From NCBI GenBank assembly GCA_963693315.1, contig OY856188.1, positions 246,463,666 through 246,527,665 of the forward strand: a stretch of DNA of 64,000 bases, written 5' to 3'. This DNA comes from Diogma glabrata (Eukaryota; Arthropoda; Insecta; Diptera; Cylindrotomidae). This document shows positions 32,485 to 45,117 of this stretch, piece after piece (positions within the stretch are counted from its first letter, which is position 1; each line of letters starts with the position of its first letter). Under the pieces are notes generated by a model. It was not told where the DNA came from. It worked only from the letters and a program-made list of their open reading frames with translations, and ran no database searches. The translations under genes and the position numbers were made by a program.

Positions 32485-35375
32485 GTTATGACGGGTGATT
32501 CAAGCTCCGGAATTGTAATTCGAGCCACTGTCCCGCATACACCAGGTTTGCCTTTAACAGAAATTTTCATAGTTGTTTTCGTTTTTTTTTCTTTACACAT
32601 AGTTCCTTATACTCAATCCATAGTCATCCTCTAGTATAGATTCCGTTAAAAAAAAAAAAATATTATTATCCTAAAGCGGTTACATAATTCCCAGATTTAT
32701 AGATTCACTACCTTTTCATACGTCTCGAATTTGCATCGGCGGAGACTTTCATAATCATTTTCGTTTTTACTTTATTTTCTTGAACTCAAACCGTAATTGC
32801 TGTCTACAGTAGTTTCAGTGTAACAAGGATTGTCCGAAAACAGTTGTGTAATATTTCTCCAGTGTAAACTCCGTTACTCAATTTGTATACGTACTTCCAC
32901 TATTTTCATATAGATTTCCTACAGTCGTCTATCAATTGGTAAAATTTTCCAATGTAGTTTCCTGTATTCAGTTTGTATTCTTTAATTGCTGGAAGATTAT
33001 ATTAAAATAAGTTACGCTGTATCATATAAATATTACAATCCATATTCTGTTGTAAATTGGTTGTAACCTCCCATTTTAATGACTGTTGGTGATAATATTT
33101 CCTTAGTGGATACACTACTAAATGTAATTTTCTGAAATCATTTCATAATAAATGTCTCTGTTTTTCTTTGGTGAAGACACCTTTTTTTTTATCGAAGGAA
33201 AATGCCATATAAACAGACTTATTGCGTTTATTGATTTGAGATGTAAAATCATTTTATTTTGCCTATAAATTCTTCTGTCGACGTATAGAGGCTCTCTTAG
33301 TCGATTTTTTTATGTCTGATGATAAAACAGCTGTTGATATTTTTGACATTTACACATCAAGTTTTTTGCTTGGAAATTCCTGCTAGTGAATTAAAGTGAT
33401 TGAAATATTTTTTGATATTTTTCTGCATGGGGTGTCAATCCAAAATAATTGAATTCGGGAATTTTATAAAGGTAATCAACCAATTATGGCTCAATTATTT
33501 TAAAAGAAACAGAAACAAACAAATTAATGGATTCAATTCTTTTGAATGTTTTTGGCTGTGATACAATAAAAATAAAGATAAAAAAAAATATATATTTATG
33601 TGTGGTGTAATTAGTCATAAAATCTATTGTATAGTTTGTTAGTTTAAATTATTAGAACAATTAAATCAATGTGCAGTGTTCTTTGTGATTAAAATAATAA
33701 CTCAAATATTTCATGTTATATTTATATTAAACTCACGAGTTATTGATATTCTATTTGTGCATGAGTTATCAATTAAAAATTATCAAGTTTGAGAATTTCG
33801 TAAAGAGGCCATCCGCCATAGATTATGTTTGATATATATAACTAATTTAAGTAAAATTTTACACAATAAAAATGTTGTTTTTTGTCGACAAATAAAAATA
33901 AGAACATTGATAAAACAAAAGCGGCAAAGGTTATTTATTTTTGTTAAATCGATCCGCCATTGACGCTTAGTCGATATGGTTTCATTTTTTTTTTGTGTTA
34001 ACAGTAAAAAAATCATTCCAAGCAAAACAAAATCAAAATGTTTTGCTTACTACAACCTAGTGCTTGGGTTGGAGACACAGGTATTGAGCTGATTTTAAAA
34101 AGGCTGCAGAAAAATTTGGAGATACAGTAAATCCTGTATTGAAAACGAAGACTGGTGGAGATCACCATATAGAGGAGCGTCGTTCCATTCACAATTTGTA
34201 ACAATGAACGCAAAATGCAGGGGATGATGTACCAAATTTCAGGAACAGAAGTGGGGTCTGGACTATCCACGGGTGAGTTCAATTTTATTTTATTTTATAA
34301 TGAATGTGAATGAATGCGTAGGCGAGCGACTGCGAGTGCATGAATGTATGGATGTGTGGATATGGGTGTGCGTGAGCGAGTATATATGTAGCATGTACGC
34401 ATCTAGAATTTTATATAAATAGTGCAGAACTTATTGATAAAAACTTCAAAATAATCAAATACAAAGTTGAATAGAAAAAAAGTTACACGTTGTTGTTTAT
34501 TAATATATTAAATTTATAATATATTGAAATTTTCACTACAACAAAAAAATATATATTCAAATTAAATAATTATTTAACCACATTTCAATGGTATTTGTTT
34601 AGTAAAGTCTAAATATTTGCTCATATTAATTTAATAAGTAAACACATACACCCATAAATATGTTTATGAAGATATTTATAACATAATGATTTAGTGCTTG
34701 CCAAATTAAAAATTAAAATACATATGGCTTTATATTTTTTTGTTTAGAACTTTGCGTTGTTAAATTGTTGTAGATGGTTTTGTTTTTTTTTTAAACCAGC
34801 AGTAGTAATAAATTAATTTAAAAAGAGCATTACGAAATGATAATATAAATAAGCAACTAACCAAACGCAATAAGTTCACTTAAACTTGTTAGCCATTTTA
34901 TATTTTCTTTATACTAGTGGCATGACTCCGGGTGTAAATATCCGCAATCCTGAAAACGCGAACAAGCTAATCTATTGGATTGAATATGGTAGCTTGGGCG
35001 TATTGCGTGACGTGAGTGCGCGTATGGGCATGGATGTGTGTATATGTGGGTGTAGGTGTGTCTGAATGAGTGGAAGTAGTACGTGAGCGTGTGAATGTGT
35101 GAGTAACTGTGGGGTTAGACGGGCTGATCGTAGTTTTTTCAGATACAGGGGTCGCCAGAGTCTCATTCTTTCACTTGCTTTTTCTCATTTCCGTACTTAC
35201 CATGTTTCTCGCGTATTATACTGCTTATTTATGCTGAAGTAGCAGGGTTTCTCACTCGTTCCTATGGATTGAAGCTAGTATGGGGCTATAAATAAATCAC
35301 GCGACCTACTATGCCAATTCGTTGTCGTTTAACGAGGTAGAATTAAAAGAAAAAATTACAAAAAACATTGGAAAA
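32485..35375. other. Core between the arms: AT-rich with two GT-rich patches
   Basis: There are degenerate TG/GAATG/GTGAG-rich runs at about 34305-34392 and 34992-35112. I found no gene in the remaining sequence. Short open frames show no motifs. Confidence 0.45.
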
Positions 35376-35582
35376 AAATCGTGACATATTTCTCTAAATC
35401 TCGGTTTTAAAATTTTAACCCTTAAGATTTCATCCTTATCACACTACCGCAAAAAATTTTGAAAATATTTGTATCGTAATCTATGGTCGAAATTCTAACA
35501 AAATCATGTTCTTCCGTTTTTTTTCCAGTCGCAACCATTTCCCTAGAAATTTCACAAGTTTGTTTTGTTTTTTACAAGTTCA

Positions 35583-36021
35583 CCTTTGGGTCTTTTTATG
35601 GGGCAGTTCCTGGTCGATGCCCATCGCAAAACAAAAATTAATCGTAAGGAAAAAATTAAAAGAAAAATTTAAAAAAAAAATTGAAAAAAAATCGTGACAT
35701 GTTTCTCGAAATCTCGGTTTTAAAATTTTAACCCTTAAAATAAGGGTGAAAACCACCCCAACAAACTTTGAAAACATTTTTCTCGTAATCTATGGTCGAA
35801 ATTTTAACAAAATCATGTTCTTTCGTTTTTTTTTCCAGGCGCACCCATTTTCCTAGAAAATTCACAAGTTTGTGATCAAGGAAATAAACGAATTTCGTAA
35901 GCCCCACTGACGGCCATGGTGTCAGTCAAAATATCTGAAAAAAATTGATACTTGTTTTCTCATAAAATACCTATTCCCAAAGTTTGAGACACAAAAATTT
36001 TTTTTTCACACTTAGTTGGCG
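35583..36021 (-). repeat. Right 439 bp inverted arm
   Basis: Inverted partner of 31679-32116. It is preceded by a partial direct duplicate of itself at 35376-35582. Confidence 0.88.
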
Positions 36022-36190
36022 AGTAATGTACATATACATATAAAAAAATTTACAAAAATCAAAAAAAATTGAACGAAAAAAAAACTCACTGAAGGCTAAT
36101 TTCACGTAAATGGGCTGATTTTAAAATTTCATAAAAATGTATTTATTTTGGTTTTAGCTTATTGGCAGAGGTTCATATTTTCTACAAATT

Positions 36191-36445
36191 GTGTTGTTTT
36201 TTAATATTTTCACATCAAGTGTTAGAAATGCTAGCATTGGGCAATGGGTCCAAGTAGTCTACGAAGGTGAAAAATTTCATGAAATACTATTAGACAGCTG
36301 TAGCGGCCAGCATCTCATAAAATGCTTAATTTCTATATCAACTCAAGGACAGTACAAATTCGAAAGCAAAAATTATGTTGTATGGTGCACTACAGATAAT
36401 ATTGTTCAGAATATTGACATGGTTAAATTCACGTGGTTATTATAA
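36191..36445 (+). pseudogene. Fragment of a transposon-encoded protein C-terminus (unidentified family)
   Basis: An 84-codon open frame. Residues 16-75 read GQWVQVVYEGEKFHEILLDS and continue to a YVVWCTTDNIVQNI block. This layout (GxWVxVxYEGEKF, then about 45 residues, then WxxxxDIxxxI) resembles the short C-terminal module common in uncharacterised transposon-derived proteins of insects and cnidarians. That is my recollection of the pattern, not a database hit. It is too short to be a complete protein, and the upstream sequence is non-coding, although an acceptor-like TTGGCAG lies before it. Followed by four copies of a conserved 13 bp word. Confidence 0.4.
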
Positions 36446-36518
36446 ATTATAATTTAAACATTCATTAATTAAAGTTCAATAAATGATTGATGTGTTCTAA
36501 GATCTGCATATTCACAGC

Positions 36519-36866
36519 TGTCATGTCCATCACAAATTATCTGTCATGTCTGTCACACGATAAAAAAATTACACACAAAAAAGTTACTTTTCAATTCTTA
36601 TATAAAAATACATGACAATCTCATAAACAAACATTTAGAAAATTCAGAGAGTTTTGAAGTTATGTAGAGGCCATAAAAATATTTGTTCTCCTTCATGTCT
36701 GTCACAGTGAGTATTAAATTTTTTATTCAAAAAGTTTACAACTTAAAATTTGGAAAGTTTAGTAAGTAATAGCTTAGACATAGACACTTTTGTAAAAAAA
36801 AATCTTCAAACAATATTTTCTATATGAAATGTGCTTCATTGTATCTCTGATGTCATGTCTGTCACA
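36519..36866 (+). repeat. Four spaced copies of TCATGTCTGTCAC
   Basis: Occurrences lie near 36520 (one variant base), 36544, 36693 and 36853, all in the same orientation and each followed by A. They lie directly downstream of the transposon-like fragment, so they may be subterminal binding sites of that element. Confidence 0.7.
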
Positions 36867-37928
36867 AATGAAATTAACCTGAACCGATTATTTTAAGCTT
36901 CGGTGTTTTCATCAATAGCGTCTGAATGGCAAAACCAACTTATCAACGGAGATGTTAGAAATTGTTTGAGAGACAACCGCTTCGTAATAACACCGCATGA
37001 TCATTCGTATAAGTTTTAAACTATTATTATTATTATTACATAAGAGTAACAACTGACATAACCAATTTTAAATTAAGTGTTGGTTTTAGAAACATTCATC
37101 CCATATAAATTCCATACACAACATTATATCCTAACAAAATATACAATCATAATTTACAAATTACAACTATCACCAAATTCCATTTTATTTATTTCTTTGG
37201 AATTCGAAAAAATTAAATTTACCACAAACAAACATTTCAAATTATATTCAAAATTAATTTTCTTACAAAGACTTAAAGAAAAACAAATTAAGTTAATCAC
37301 AATAAATTCATTGTAATAAAATTTAACTACTGTTAACTAATTACATCGAAATAAATATGTAAATTTTATTCAATTAGATTTTGGTAGGATTACTGTAATT
37401 TTTCTATTCTACTCAACCACCTCCGTTCCCCCACTTCCCATCCGGGTTGTGTATTTTTATTCTACTATATTATTTTTAGTTACTTAAAAATTTTCTAATC
37501 GATTAAGAAAATTAGACGAACACGACAGAAAAACAAATGAAAATAAGGAAAAGATTTAAGATGTTTTTCTTTTATACAATTGTAATATTGAAAAGAAGGT
37601 GAATTATTTTGAAGGAAGGAAATTCTATTTCGTGAATAAAAATTAACGCTGGAAAATTGTTTTGTATAGAAATGAGAATTTAGTTTTCGTTTTACGTCAA
37701 TTGAATTTTCTGAATTTTATTTGAATAATTTACGTTTGATTTTAGAAATTTTATTTATGAAAAAACGATATCTTGGTTGATGGAAGTTGTAAAGTCTAGG
37801 ATGGTACTCAACATTTAAGTTAGTGGTTTATAATATCTGTTAAGCCACCTATGAAAAGGAAATCAAGAAGTACGCTTTAGTACCCTTTGTAATCGTTTTT
37901 ACATTAACTTTAACTACTGTTGTAGCAC
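36867..37928. other. AT-rich stretch without recognised genes
   Basis: A pyrimidine-rich run at 37420-37442 could mimic a minus-strand polypurine tract, but no LTR follows it. The 79-codon frame at 37077-37316 has no motif. Confidence 0.4.
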
Positions 37929-39450
37929 AGATTGTCCCAAATAAGATATTTCTCTTCTTAAGAATTGGCATTTCTCTGGCTGTAACTTTAAATTATAATG
38001 TCTTAGTTTATGGTTATGATCCTCAAGGTTTCTGCCGTATATTACAATATCATCTGAGTAAACATAACTGACTATTCCCCGTAATCCTGTTAGTATATAG
38101 TTCATAACCCTTTGGAATGTAGCTGGGAGCAGAAATTAGACCAAATGGCATCCTTACAAACTCAAAATGCCCCAATGAGGTGCTGAACGCTGTTTTTGCT
38201 CGATCCTTTTCCTCTACCAAAATCTGATGATAGCCACTGGCCAAATCTAGGGTTGTAAAATATCTTAGATTTCCCAATTGATCTAAAATTTCCTCTATCC
38301 GTGGTAGTGGGAAAGAATCGTTTATAGTAATTTAGTTTATTTTTCGAAAATCTATAACCACACGATACCGTTTTTCGTCAGTTTTATTGGATCGCTTCGG
38401 CACCAGTAACAAAGGCGAATTAAATGTAGAGTGACCTGGGTGAATGATTCCTTGTGTAAGCATATCCTGAACTTGTCTGTTTATTTCCTGATTTTGTGTT
38501 TCGGGGAATCGGTACATCTTCTGGTTTATCGGTCTGCAATTTATTTGTAACGGAATGGTGTGCTGAATGGCATCTGGATGTGTTAATTTTTCTCCCTCAA
38601 AATAAAAAACATCGTTAAAGTTGTCACATATCTGCGTAATTGAGGTTCTTTCGTCAGTGTTTAGTGTTTCGTCTAATCCTATTAATCCTAAAATTTTTTG
38701 CTTTCATGTCTTCCGACAATTTGATAGTTTTCTAATGGTTCTAGAGTTGGGTTAAAGTTGACGATGTTTGCGTCGTCTATTTGTGTATTTATTACTGCAA
38801 TACAGATTTCTGCATCCCTGACTTCTACTAAAGAGTTTGCTATATACACTCCTGGTAATATTTTTTGATTTTTACAAAGTAGCTTACCTGTTATATTCTG
38901 CGGCACAGTGAATTCTACCATTTTTGTTTGTCTTGGTGGGATTAGTAAATTTATATTTTTTACCTCGGACTTGGTGTCTTTGCTATGTACGCGTGTAATA
39001 TCATCGGTTGATTTCTTACTAAGTACTGTATCTTCGGATGATTTGTTGTACAAATCAGGATTGAAATCTTTTCTAAAAATTTCAACCCTGTAATTTATGC
39101 TATCAATTTTTGCGTTATTCCATAGAAAATCCCTGCTGAGGATTCCGTCTGCATCTATATCAAGTGTACTGTCTTTTACAATATGAAAATTGCATACTTG
39201 TTGAGGGTCGTTGAAAAACTTTCCTAGTGCGGTTCCTAAAGTTTGTGTAGTAGTGCCTTGTACTCCTTTGAACTGAATTGTTTTAGGGGTGTCTATTTTT
39301 GTTTAAGACTGTTTAATTTTAATATGGTTATCTCTGCACCTGTATCGACAACCATATTTGCTAAGTTTAATTATACTATTTCTATCGAAAGTGTGACTAT
39401 TGCTTCATTCGTCATTGAGTTAAAATAATGTTTTATTTCTAGATATTGAA
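37929..39450 (-). pseudogene. pol: Protease-RT remnant of second gypsy-type copy
   Basis: The protease part lies around 39100-39400, the linker at 38688-39053, and RT pieces at 38332-38517, 38050-38277 and 37929-38105. The palm block LDLASGYHQ is preserved. The catalytic block reads YSDD where the young copy has YLDD. At least three frameshifts or stops occur. Confidence 0.85.
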
Positions 39451-39673
39451 CCCTTGCTTAATTCTCTAATTGATGGGCTGCGACTTGTGGGCTGCAAGTC
39501 GTGCCCTTGGAGTTTCCCGAGTTCGAATTATGATTCAACTTCTTTTTCTAAAACCATATTAATCCACAGTGTGGCTTGCTCTAACACAGAACACAGGAAC
39601 ACAATTATTAAAGTTATGTTGATCTTGAATTTTTGGACGTGATCTACATTCTGCTGCAATGTGACCTGGCTCG

Positions 39674-40654
39674 TTACAGAAATAGCATAAGCAATTTTGG
39701 TAATTTAGGGACGCTTGTTGTTGATAGTGATACATTTGCGGGAGAACAGTAGGTTCTTTTTTGATTGCTGGGTATATGGGGATTTATATTTGGTGGCTGA
39801 TAATAATTTGAGGGATGATTATACGGTTGAGGATGATAGTTTATAAATTGTGATGGTTGTGAAGTTTGGTTGATTTGAGCATAATGTATTAGTGGATTAT
39901 TTAGTGAAAATTTATTTAAATATTTGTTTAAATTACTAATATTGCTTTGTGTGGATATTTCTGGCGTGGGAAAAGAAAAACCGGTTAACTCATACATATT
40001 ATTATTCCTGGAATAGTTCAGCAGTAATTCTGTTTGTAGTGCTATTTTTATTAAACTATCTAGCTGCGTTTTGCTAGAACTGATCATAGTCTGTCTTATT
40101 GTTGGATGCGATAAACCAACTTTAAGGGCGTTAGTGGCATATAGTTCTATTTCTTTTACATCTTATTTGCCTTTTACAGCGATTGGCTTAAAAGCGTGTG
40201 TTATCTTTCAGAATATTTTAAAATTGTCTCGTTTGGCATTTGTCTACAGTATATCAGGTCCCTTGTTAAGTCAATCGTAGTTTTTGAGGGTAGTAATGTT
40301 TACATAAAATATTCTTTACTCTGACAGTTCAGATAAAGGTTTTAAAGTACTGAGAAGCATAAAAGCTTCTCCACGGAAACGACTGTAAATATATCTCATA
40401 AAAACGCGTTTTTGTTCGACATTAAGATTTTCATAAATGATATTATAATTATAAAGGAATATCTGAAGATTTTCGGGTAAAGCTGGCGTACGTTCACCGC
40501 TCAATGTTGGGATTGTTTGCACTTGTTCGAATGATTCTGCATATGACATTGTATTACTTTTGTTCAAACGTGTTTCTAAATTTATTGAATTTAATACTAC
40601 TTGAGTTTCTTTAGCTATACTAATTAAAACTAAAATATCACTATTACTGGACAC
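39674..40654 (-). pseudogene. gag: Gag remnant of second gypsy-type copy
   Basis: 40316-40654 encodes the capsid start with the LSGERTPALPE and YSRFRGEAFMLL blocks, matching the younger Gag. 39674-40087 encodes the later capsid and a Q/P/N/Y-rich part that is much shorter than in the younger copy. Frameshifts lie between them (40088-40315). A zinc-knuckle region around 39600-39690 is too damaged to read cleanly. Confidence 0.82.
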
Positions 40655-41010
40655 AGTACCTGTACAGTACAGTACGGTGTTCCTAGTTGGCCTCCAAAAT
40701 ATTGCTCAGGGTGGTTCCGTTCTGCTCCTTAAGTTGTAAAAAACTGTTCTTCACTGCTGGATACACTCATGCATTCACATGTAATTTTTTGAATTTTAAC
40801 TTTTTTCAACTGCACTGCCAACTGGATTATCCACTGTCTATTTTTTTCTCAAAGTTCACTGGCTTTTTTTTTAGCTTTAAAGAAATTCACTGACTGACAC
40901 AGAACACTGAATGTTTGTGTATTTGTTTTTTTTTTAAGTCTTAATTCTTTCGTGGTTTATTTGAAATAGATCGTATTTTTATTTTTGTATATTGTACAAC
41001 AAAAAAAGAT

Positions 41011-41024
41011 TACCGGCTGCACCA
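41011..41024 (-). promoter_or_regulatory. Primer binding site of second gypsy-type copy
   Basis: The minus strand reads TGGTGCAGCCGGTA, one base from the younger element's TGGCGCAGCCGGTA. On the + strand TGTTGTAACC follows, the expected LTR edge. Confidence 0.65.
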
Positions 41025-41025
41025 C

Positions 41026-42120
41026 TGTTGTAACCACAAGAATTGATAGAGAGGGAAGCTTCAATAATTTATTTAATTAAAACACAAATAACTTTTTCAA
41101 CACAACAGTAGTTTTTTTATTTTTCTTTTAATCCTTTTATTTAATTGATCAAGATTTTCTTAAACTATTTGTAAAATATTTGTTTATACTATTTGAAAAC
41201 CTTTATATGAGCAATTTCACGCAAGCTCAGCAAATTTTTGGGAAATTTTGACTTGACCCCTTTTAATTTTAATTATTTTTTGTTTATAGATAGTCTTTCA
41301 TAAATAAAAAATACGAGTTCTCTTAGAATTTTTTTTTTCGACCAGGGGTCTTTACAGGGTGCCCCTCAATTTTTTGTTATTTTGTGATGTGAGTGCATTT
41401 TGACGAGCGATTGTAGAAAAACTACTGAATCGATTTTCATAAATGATATGTCGTTGAATAGGTATTAGAAGTTTTTAAAAATGTACAGTGTTAATTTTTT
41501 GAAATAATTTTAACGGTGTAACATAAGAAAAAAACGGTGTAATTGAACAAAAGATGGCGCTACACCTTTTTTTCTTTTAAAACTAAATTGAAGCTTATTT
41601 TATATCTAACAACTTGTGAAAGTTTAGGACTAGAGATATGTTTTGTTTTAAAGATAAAATTCGTTGTGAATATGACTGTCGGGAATCAGTTTTTTTGTTC
41701 TGAAGGAAAATTATAAAAATGGCGTTGTAAACTAAGAGATTTTTTTTTATGTTAAATATCAAATATTTTATTATTAAGTGATCTTTTTAAAATATTATTA
41801 AAATTATATATGTAGTACAATAAATAAAATAAATACAATTCTTATCTGCTCATATGTATAATTTTAAATAAACTTAATTTATTTATATTATAACTAACAT
41901 TTATTCATATTATAACTAACCGTTTTTACTTATATTATGACTAACCGACTTTTACTTATATTTTAAGTAACCGTGTTTACTTATACTATAACTAACCGAC
42001 TATTGGTAAAAAACTCTTAGCTTCCGACTTTCAGATTGTTATTACTATCTCACTCAGACTTTCAGAATAATTTTAACTAACTGACTCTTAAAAACAAAGT
42101 TTTCAACTAATATATACTTT
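41026..42120 (-). repeat. Probable 5' LTR of second copy (outer limit unclear)
   Basis: It begins TGTTGTA next to the primer binding site, like the young LTR. A run of ACTAACCG-TTTACTTATATT units (about 41870-42010) parallels the TAACTGATTGTATGAAAA repeats of the young LTR. 41220-41750 looks unlike an LTR and may be an insertion. I cannot place the outer end. Confidence 0.4.
41870..42010 (+). repeat. ~30 bp degenerate tandem repeat
   Basis: About five units of the type TTACTTATATTATAACTAACCG occur in a row. Confidence 0.7.
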
Positions 42121-43746
42121 TTTTTTAAATTACTTAAAACTAAACCGGATCAAGCTTTTTCAGCGCCGGGTGCAGATTAGGTAAATGGCGCGCTTAAATT
42201 AATTTATATTGTAAGATAATATATTCAAAAATCAATGCAGTACTTGTTTTAATAAGAAATGTTAAAGTTTTGTGTAATGAGCAGTTGTACATATTAGAAA
42301 GTGTTTCACGGTCACACCAACACATAGAGAGCTTGTAAGATCTAGATCTCACAACAACATGAGTTCAAGAGTTAAACGCTTTTTATAATTGGATCAACAT
42401 TTTCTTTTATGGTTTTTCAAATGTTGGATATTTAGACAATAAATCTTATCATAAAATAAACTATGATATATGCCCAAATTTCATGATAATATGTGGAAAA
42501 TAGAAACAAAATAAAAATTAAATATTTTTTTTTAATTTGAAAAACATAAATAAAACTGGTTTACTAATAATCCAGCTGATGGAATGTTCCTCATTCATGT
42601 ACGTCCGTGGTCTTAAAGTTCACAAGTAGAGTTAGGTATATATAGAGGCATATCTTCGAGCAAGCGATTTCACAGCGTCACCAAGTAAATAAAAATTTAT
42701 TATTATAAATAAAAAATGTTATACGAATTTATTTCAAATATTTCACATTTTCTAAATATATTGTAACGATTATGGAGTGGGATGTAAAAAAGTCTATTGA
42801 TAATTTTTTTTCTAGATAGTGGTTCTGCTAAAGCAATACAAACTGAATATCACCAAAATAAATTTCTGAAGAAAAAAACAGAATTAAATAATTTTATCTA
42901 ATACGAAAATAAAATAACTACACAGTCTATGATAGAATAGGTAAATAAACAAGTTAAAAATTATAGATTGCACACCTAGATGCGAAATTCTGAAGATTGT
43001 GTTATGTTTTTTGCTATTAATTTTTGACTAGCAAAAAAAAGGTTGCGTTGCCGATAGATTAGTTCAAAATAAACGATACAGTTAGTTGAACATTAACAGT
43101 GACAGAAGTTATTGATAATATAGCAGTGATACGGTATAATTATATGAGATAATCATAAATAATTTTCAAAAAGTGAAAAAATAATAGTAAAAGAATACAT
43201 ATTACAAAAGTAAAATTATTATAAAAACAAAACTGATTGAGAAAGAGGAATAAGATAAATGGACGAATAATATTTATAACGTTAAGATAATCCATTGTTT
43301 AAGTTTATTAAATCTAGATGTCGAACCGAATATAAGCATTGGCCGAGTTGCCCTACGTTACAATATTAAAAATGTTTTATTTTTCAAACTTAGCATTGAG
43401 ACAATTTTCTATGAAAGAGTGCGGAAAAATAAAACAATTTCTGCAAATAAAACAGTGCGAAAAAACCCATTTTTTGATCTAGTTGACAATATCGAAATAA
43501 GTTGAAGATAAAAATTTTTGCTTATATTTTAATATGAATGTTGATTGTAAAAAATTTGGTTGCAGAATAATTTTGTTTGATTGTGTTTTCGGAATTGCAA
43601 AAAACGTTGTTTGCAACTCGTTGAACAAATTGATTTTTTCCGCACTTGTCGTATTGTTTACGCCAAATCACAGAACAAAAAAAAACTTTTATTATTATAA
43701 ACACCAAAAAAACGTACAACATTTTCCAACCCATATAAACGCTACG
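42121..43746. other. AT-rich stretch; one core-promoter-like patch
   Basis: GGTATATATAGAGG at about 42636-42649 is TATA-like but no gene follows. Nothing else is recognised. Confidence 0.35.
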
Positions 43747-45117
43747 TCGTTATTTCACATATACTTCAAATGATAGAATACAAATTACGCTCATTAAAAA
43801 CAACTTTTTGGAATTGATCGATGTGTCATATGATAATGAGTTTTCGTTTTGCATCGTAAATTGTATAAATCGAAAGAATTTGAGAAGATATTTCTCTTAT
43901 CTTCAACAACCATCATGATAACAACATCAACCAAAACACCAAGAAGTCAACGCTGGAAAACACAGGTGAATATAGTATCATCAAAATTTTACTGGTTAAC
44001 AAAAAAAAAAGTGTTGTTATATGCCTGGATATAAATAAGTGTAAAAATAGTGAAGTTCTTTGAAATTAATTATCGTCAAACTCGTCAACTAAATTCTTTA
44101 ATGTCATATTATACAGTGAAGTTCTTCAACTATTCATCGTCAAATCGTCAGATTCATATAGTGAAGTTCCTTAATTAATTACCGTCAAACTCGTCATATT
44201 ATACAAGATTAATTACAGGTAAGATCAAATTATATACCAGTGAAGATAGTAGATTATCCAGTGAAGATCAAACTATATACCGTCAGCTCGTCATATTTAT
44301 ATAGTTAACCTCGTCATATTATCCAGTAAAAATTCTTCATTTATACATCGTCAAATCGTCATATTATTCAGTGAAGATTCTTCAACTATATATTGTAAAC
44401 TTGTCATATTCATAAAGTGAAGTTTGAAGATTCTCTTACCTTCAAATTCATCATATCATCGAGGAAGGTTCTTGAGCTATACATCGTCAATTCGTCATAT
44501 TTATATAGTGAAGTTCTTACATTTATATACCGTCAAATTCGTCATTTTATCCAGTACAGATTCTTCAACTATGCGTCGTCAACTCGTCATATAATTAATA
44601 TCGTTAAACTCGTCATATTATCCAGTGAATACAACTCTTCAACTATACAACGTCATCTCGTCATATTCATATAGTGAAGTTCGTCGATTCACTAACCTTC
44701 AAACTTGTCATATCATCTAGGAAAGTTCTTCAACTATACATCGTCAACTCGTCATATCCAGACCGTGAAGTACTTCAGATTATCTGCCGTCATAGTCGTC
44801 ATATGCATGGATTAAAGTTTTCAAATATATACCGTCTTAATCATATTCATCATCAAAATTCAGCCAACACTAATTATCATCATCATCGTCAGATCCATTG
44901 TTGAAGTCCAGCAAGTTATAATTAATTTCACATAATGCTCAAAATAATTTTTAATATTAAAATTGAAATTATAAATGTTGAAATTAAAAACGATTTGATT
45001 AACTAATTTTTCTCTTTTATTACTACTGTCCTATACAGTCCTATACAGTCCACTTAGTTTTCAGTATTATTACTTATATAGTGTCGACACCCAAGGCATT
45101 TAGCTAATAAGGTAGAA
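43747..45117 (+). repeat. Unrecognised interspersed repeat 'A', copy 2
   Basis: Same order and orientation as 7061-8058. The 5' part has TCGTTATTTCACAT, TGATAGAATA, GTAAATTGTATAAAT and ACACCAAGAAG. The central minisatellite lies at about 44045-44850. The 3' part has ACAGTCCACTTAGTTTT, TATATAGTGT and CCAAGGCATTTAG. The array is longer than in copy 1. Confidence 0.75.
44045..44850 (+). repeat. ~48 bp minisatellite inside repeat A copy 2
   Basis: Fourteen or more degenerate units of GTGAAGTTCTTCAACTATAC followed by CGTCAA-TCGTCATATT and CATATA. Confidence 0.85.

Larger units (their letters stand above)
31679..36021. mobile_element. Foldback-type structure with 439 bp inverted arms
   Basis: 31679-32116 and 35583-36021 are inverted copies of equal length at about 90% identity. 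Shared words include GCCAACTAAG, CACCATGGCCGTCAGTGG and GCGATGGGCATCGACCAGGA. Smaller copies of the same family are nested: 32050-32163 is inverted to 32384-32484, and 35376-35582 directly repeats part of 35692-35876. The 3 kb core has no transposase frame. It may be one foldback element or several insertions of one repeat in both orientations. Confidence 0.7.
37929..41025 (-). mobile_element. Older, truncated relative of the errantivirus-like provirus
   Basis: On the minus strand, a primer-binding site, gag remnant, zinc-knuckle region, protease and the N-terminal two-thirds of reverse transcriptase follow one another as in the provirus at 10468-20267. The encoded pieces align throughout but with many substitutions and frameshifts. 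Homology stops at about 37929, after the RT block QFLRREISYLG. RNase H, integrase, env and the 3' LTR are missing. Confidence 0.88.

Noticed and set aside
32359..32634. 91-codon frame between the arms
   Set aside because: It crosses the nested inverted repeat and shows no recognisable domain.
37420..37442. Polypurine tract and 3' LTR of the second gypsy-type copy
   Set aside because: The purine run is interrupted and the following sequence does not match the 5' LTR side at 41026 or beyond.
42636..42649. TATA-box promoter
   Set aside because: TATATATAG occurs by chance often in AT-rich DNA and no gene follows.
44417..44904. Open frames through the second minisatellite
   Set aside because: Same repeat artefact as at 7324-7724.
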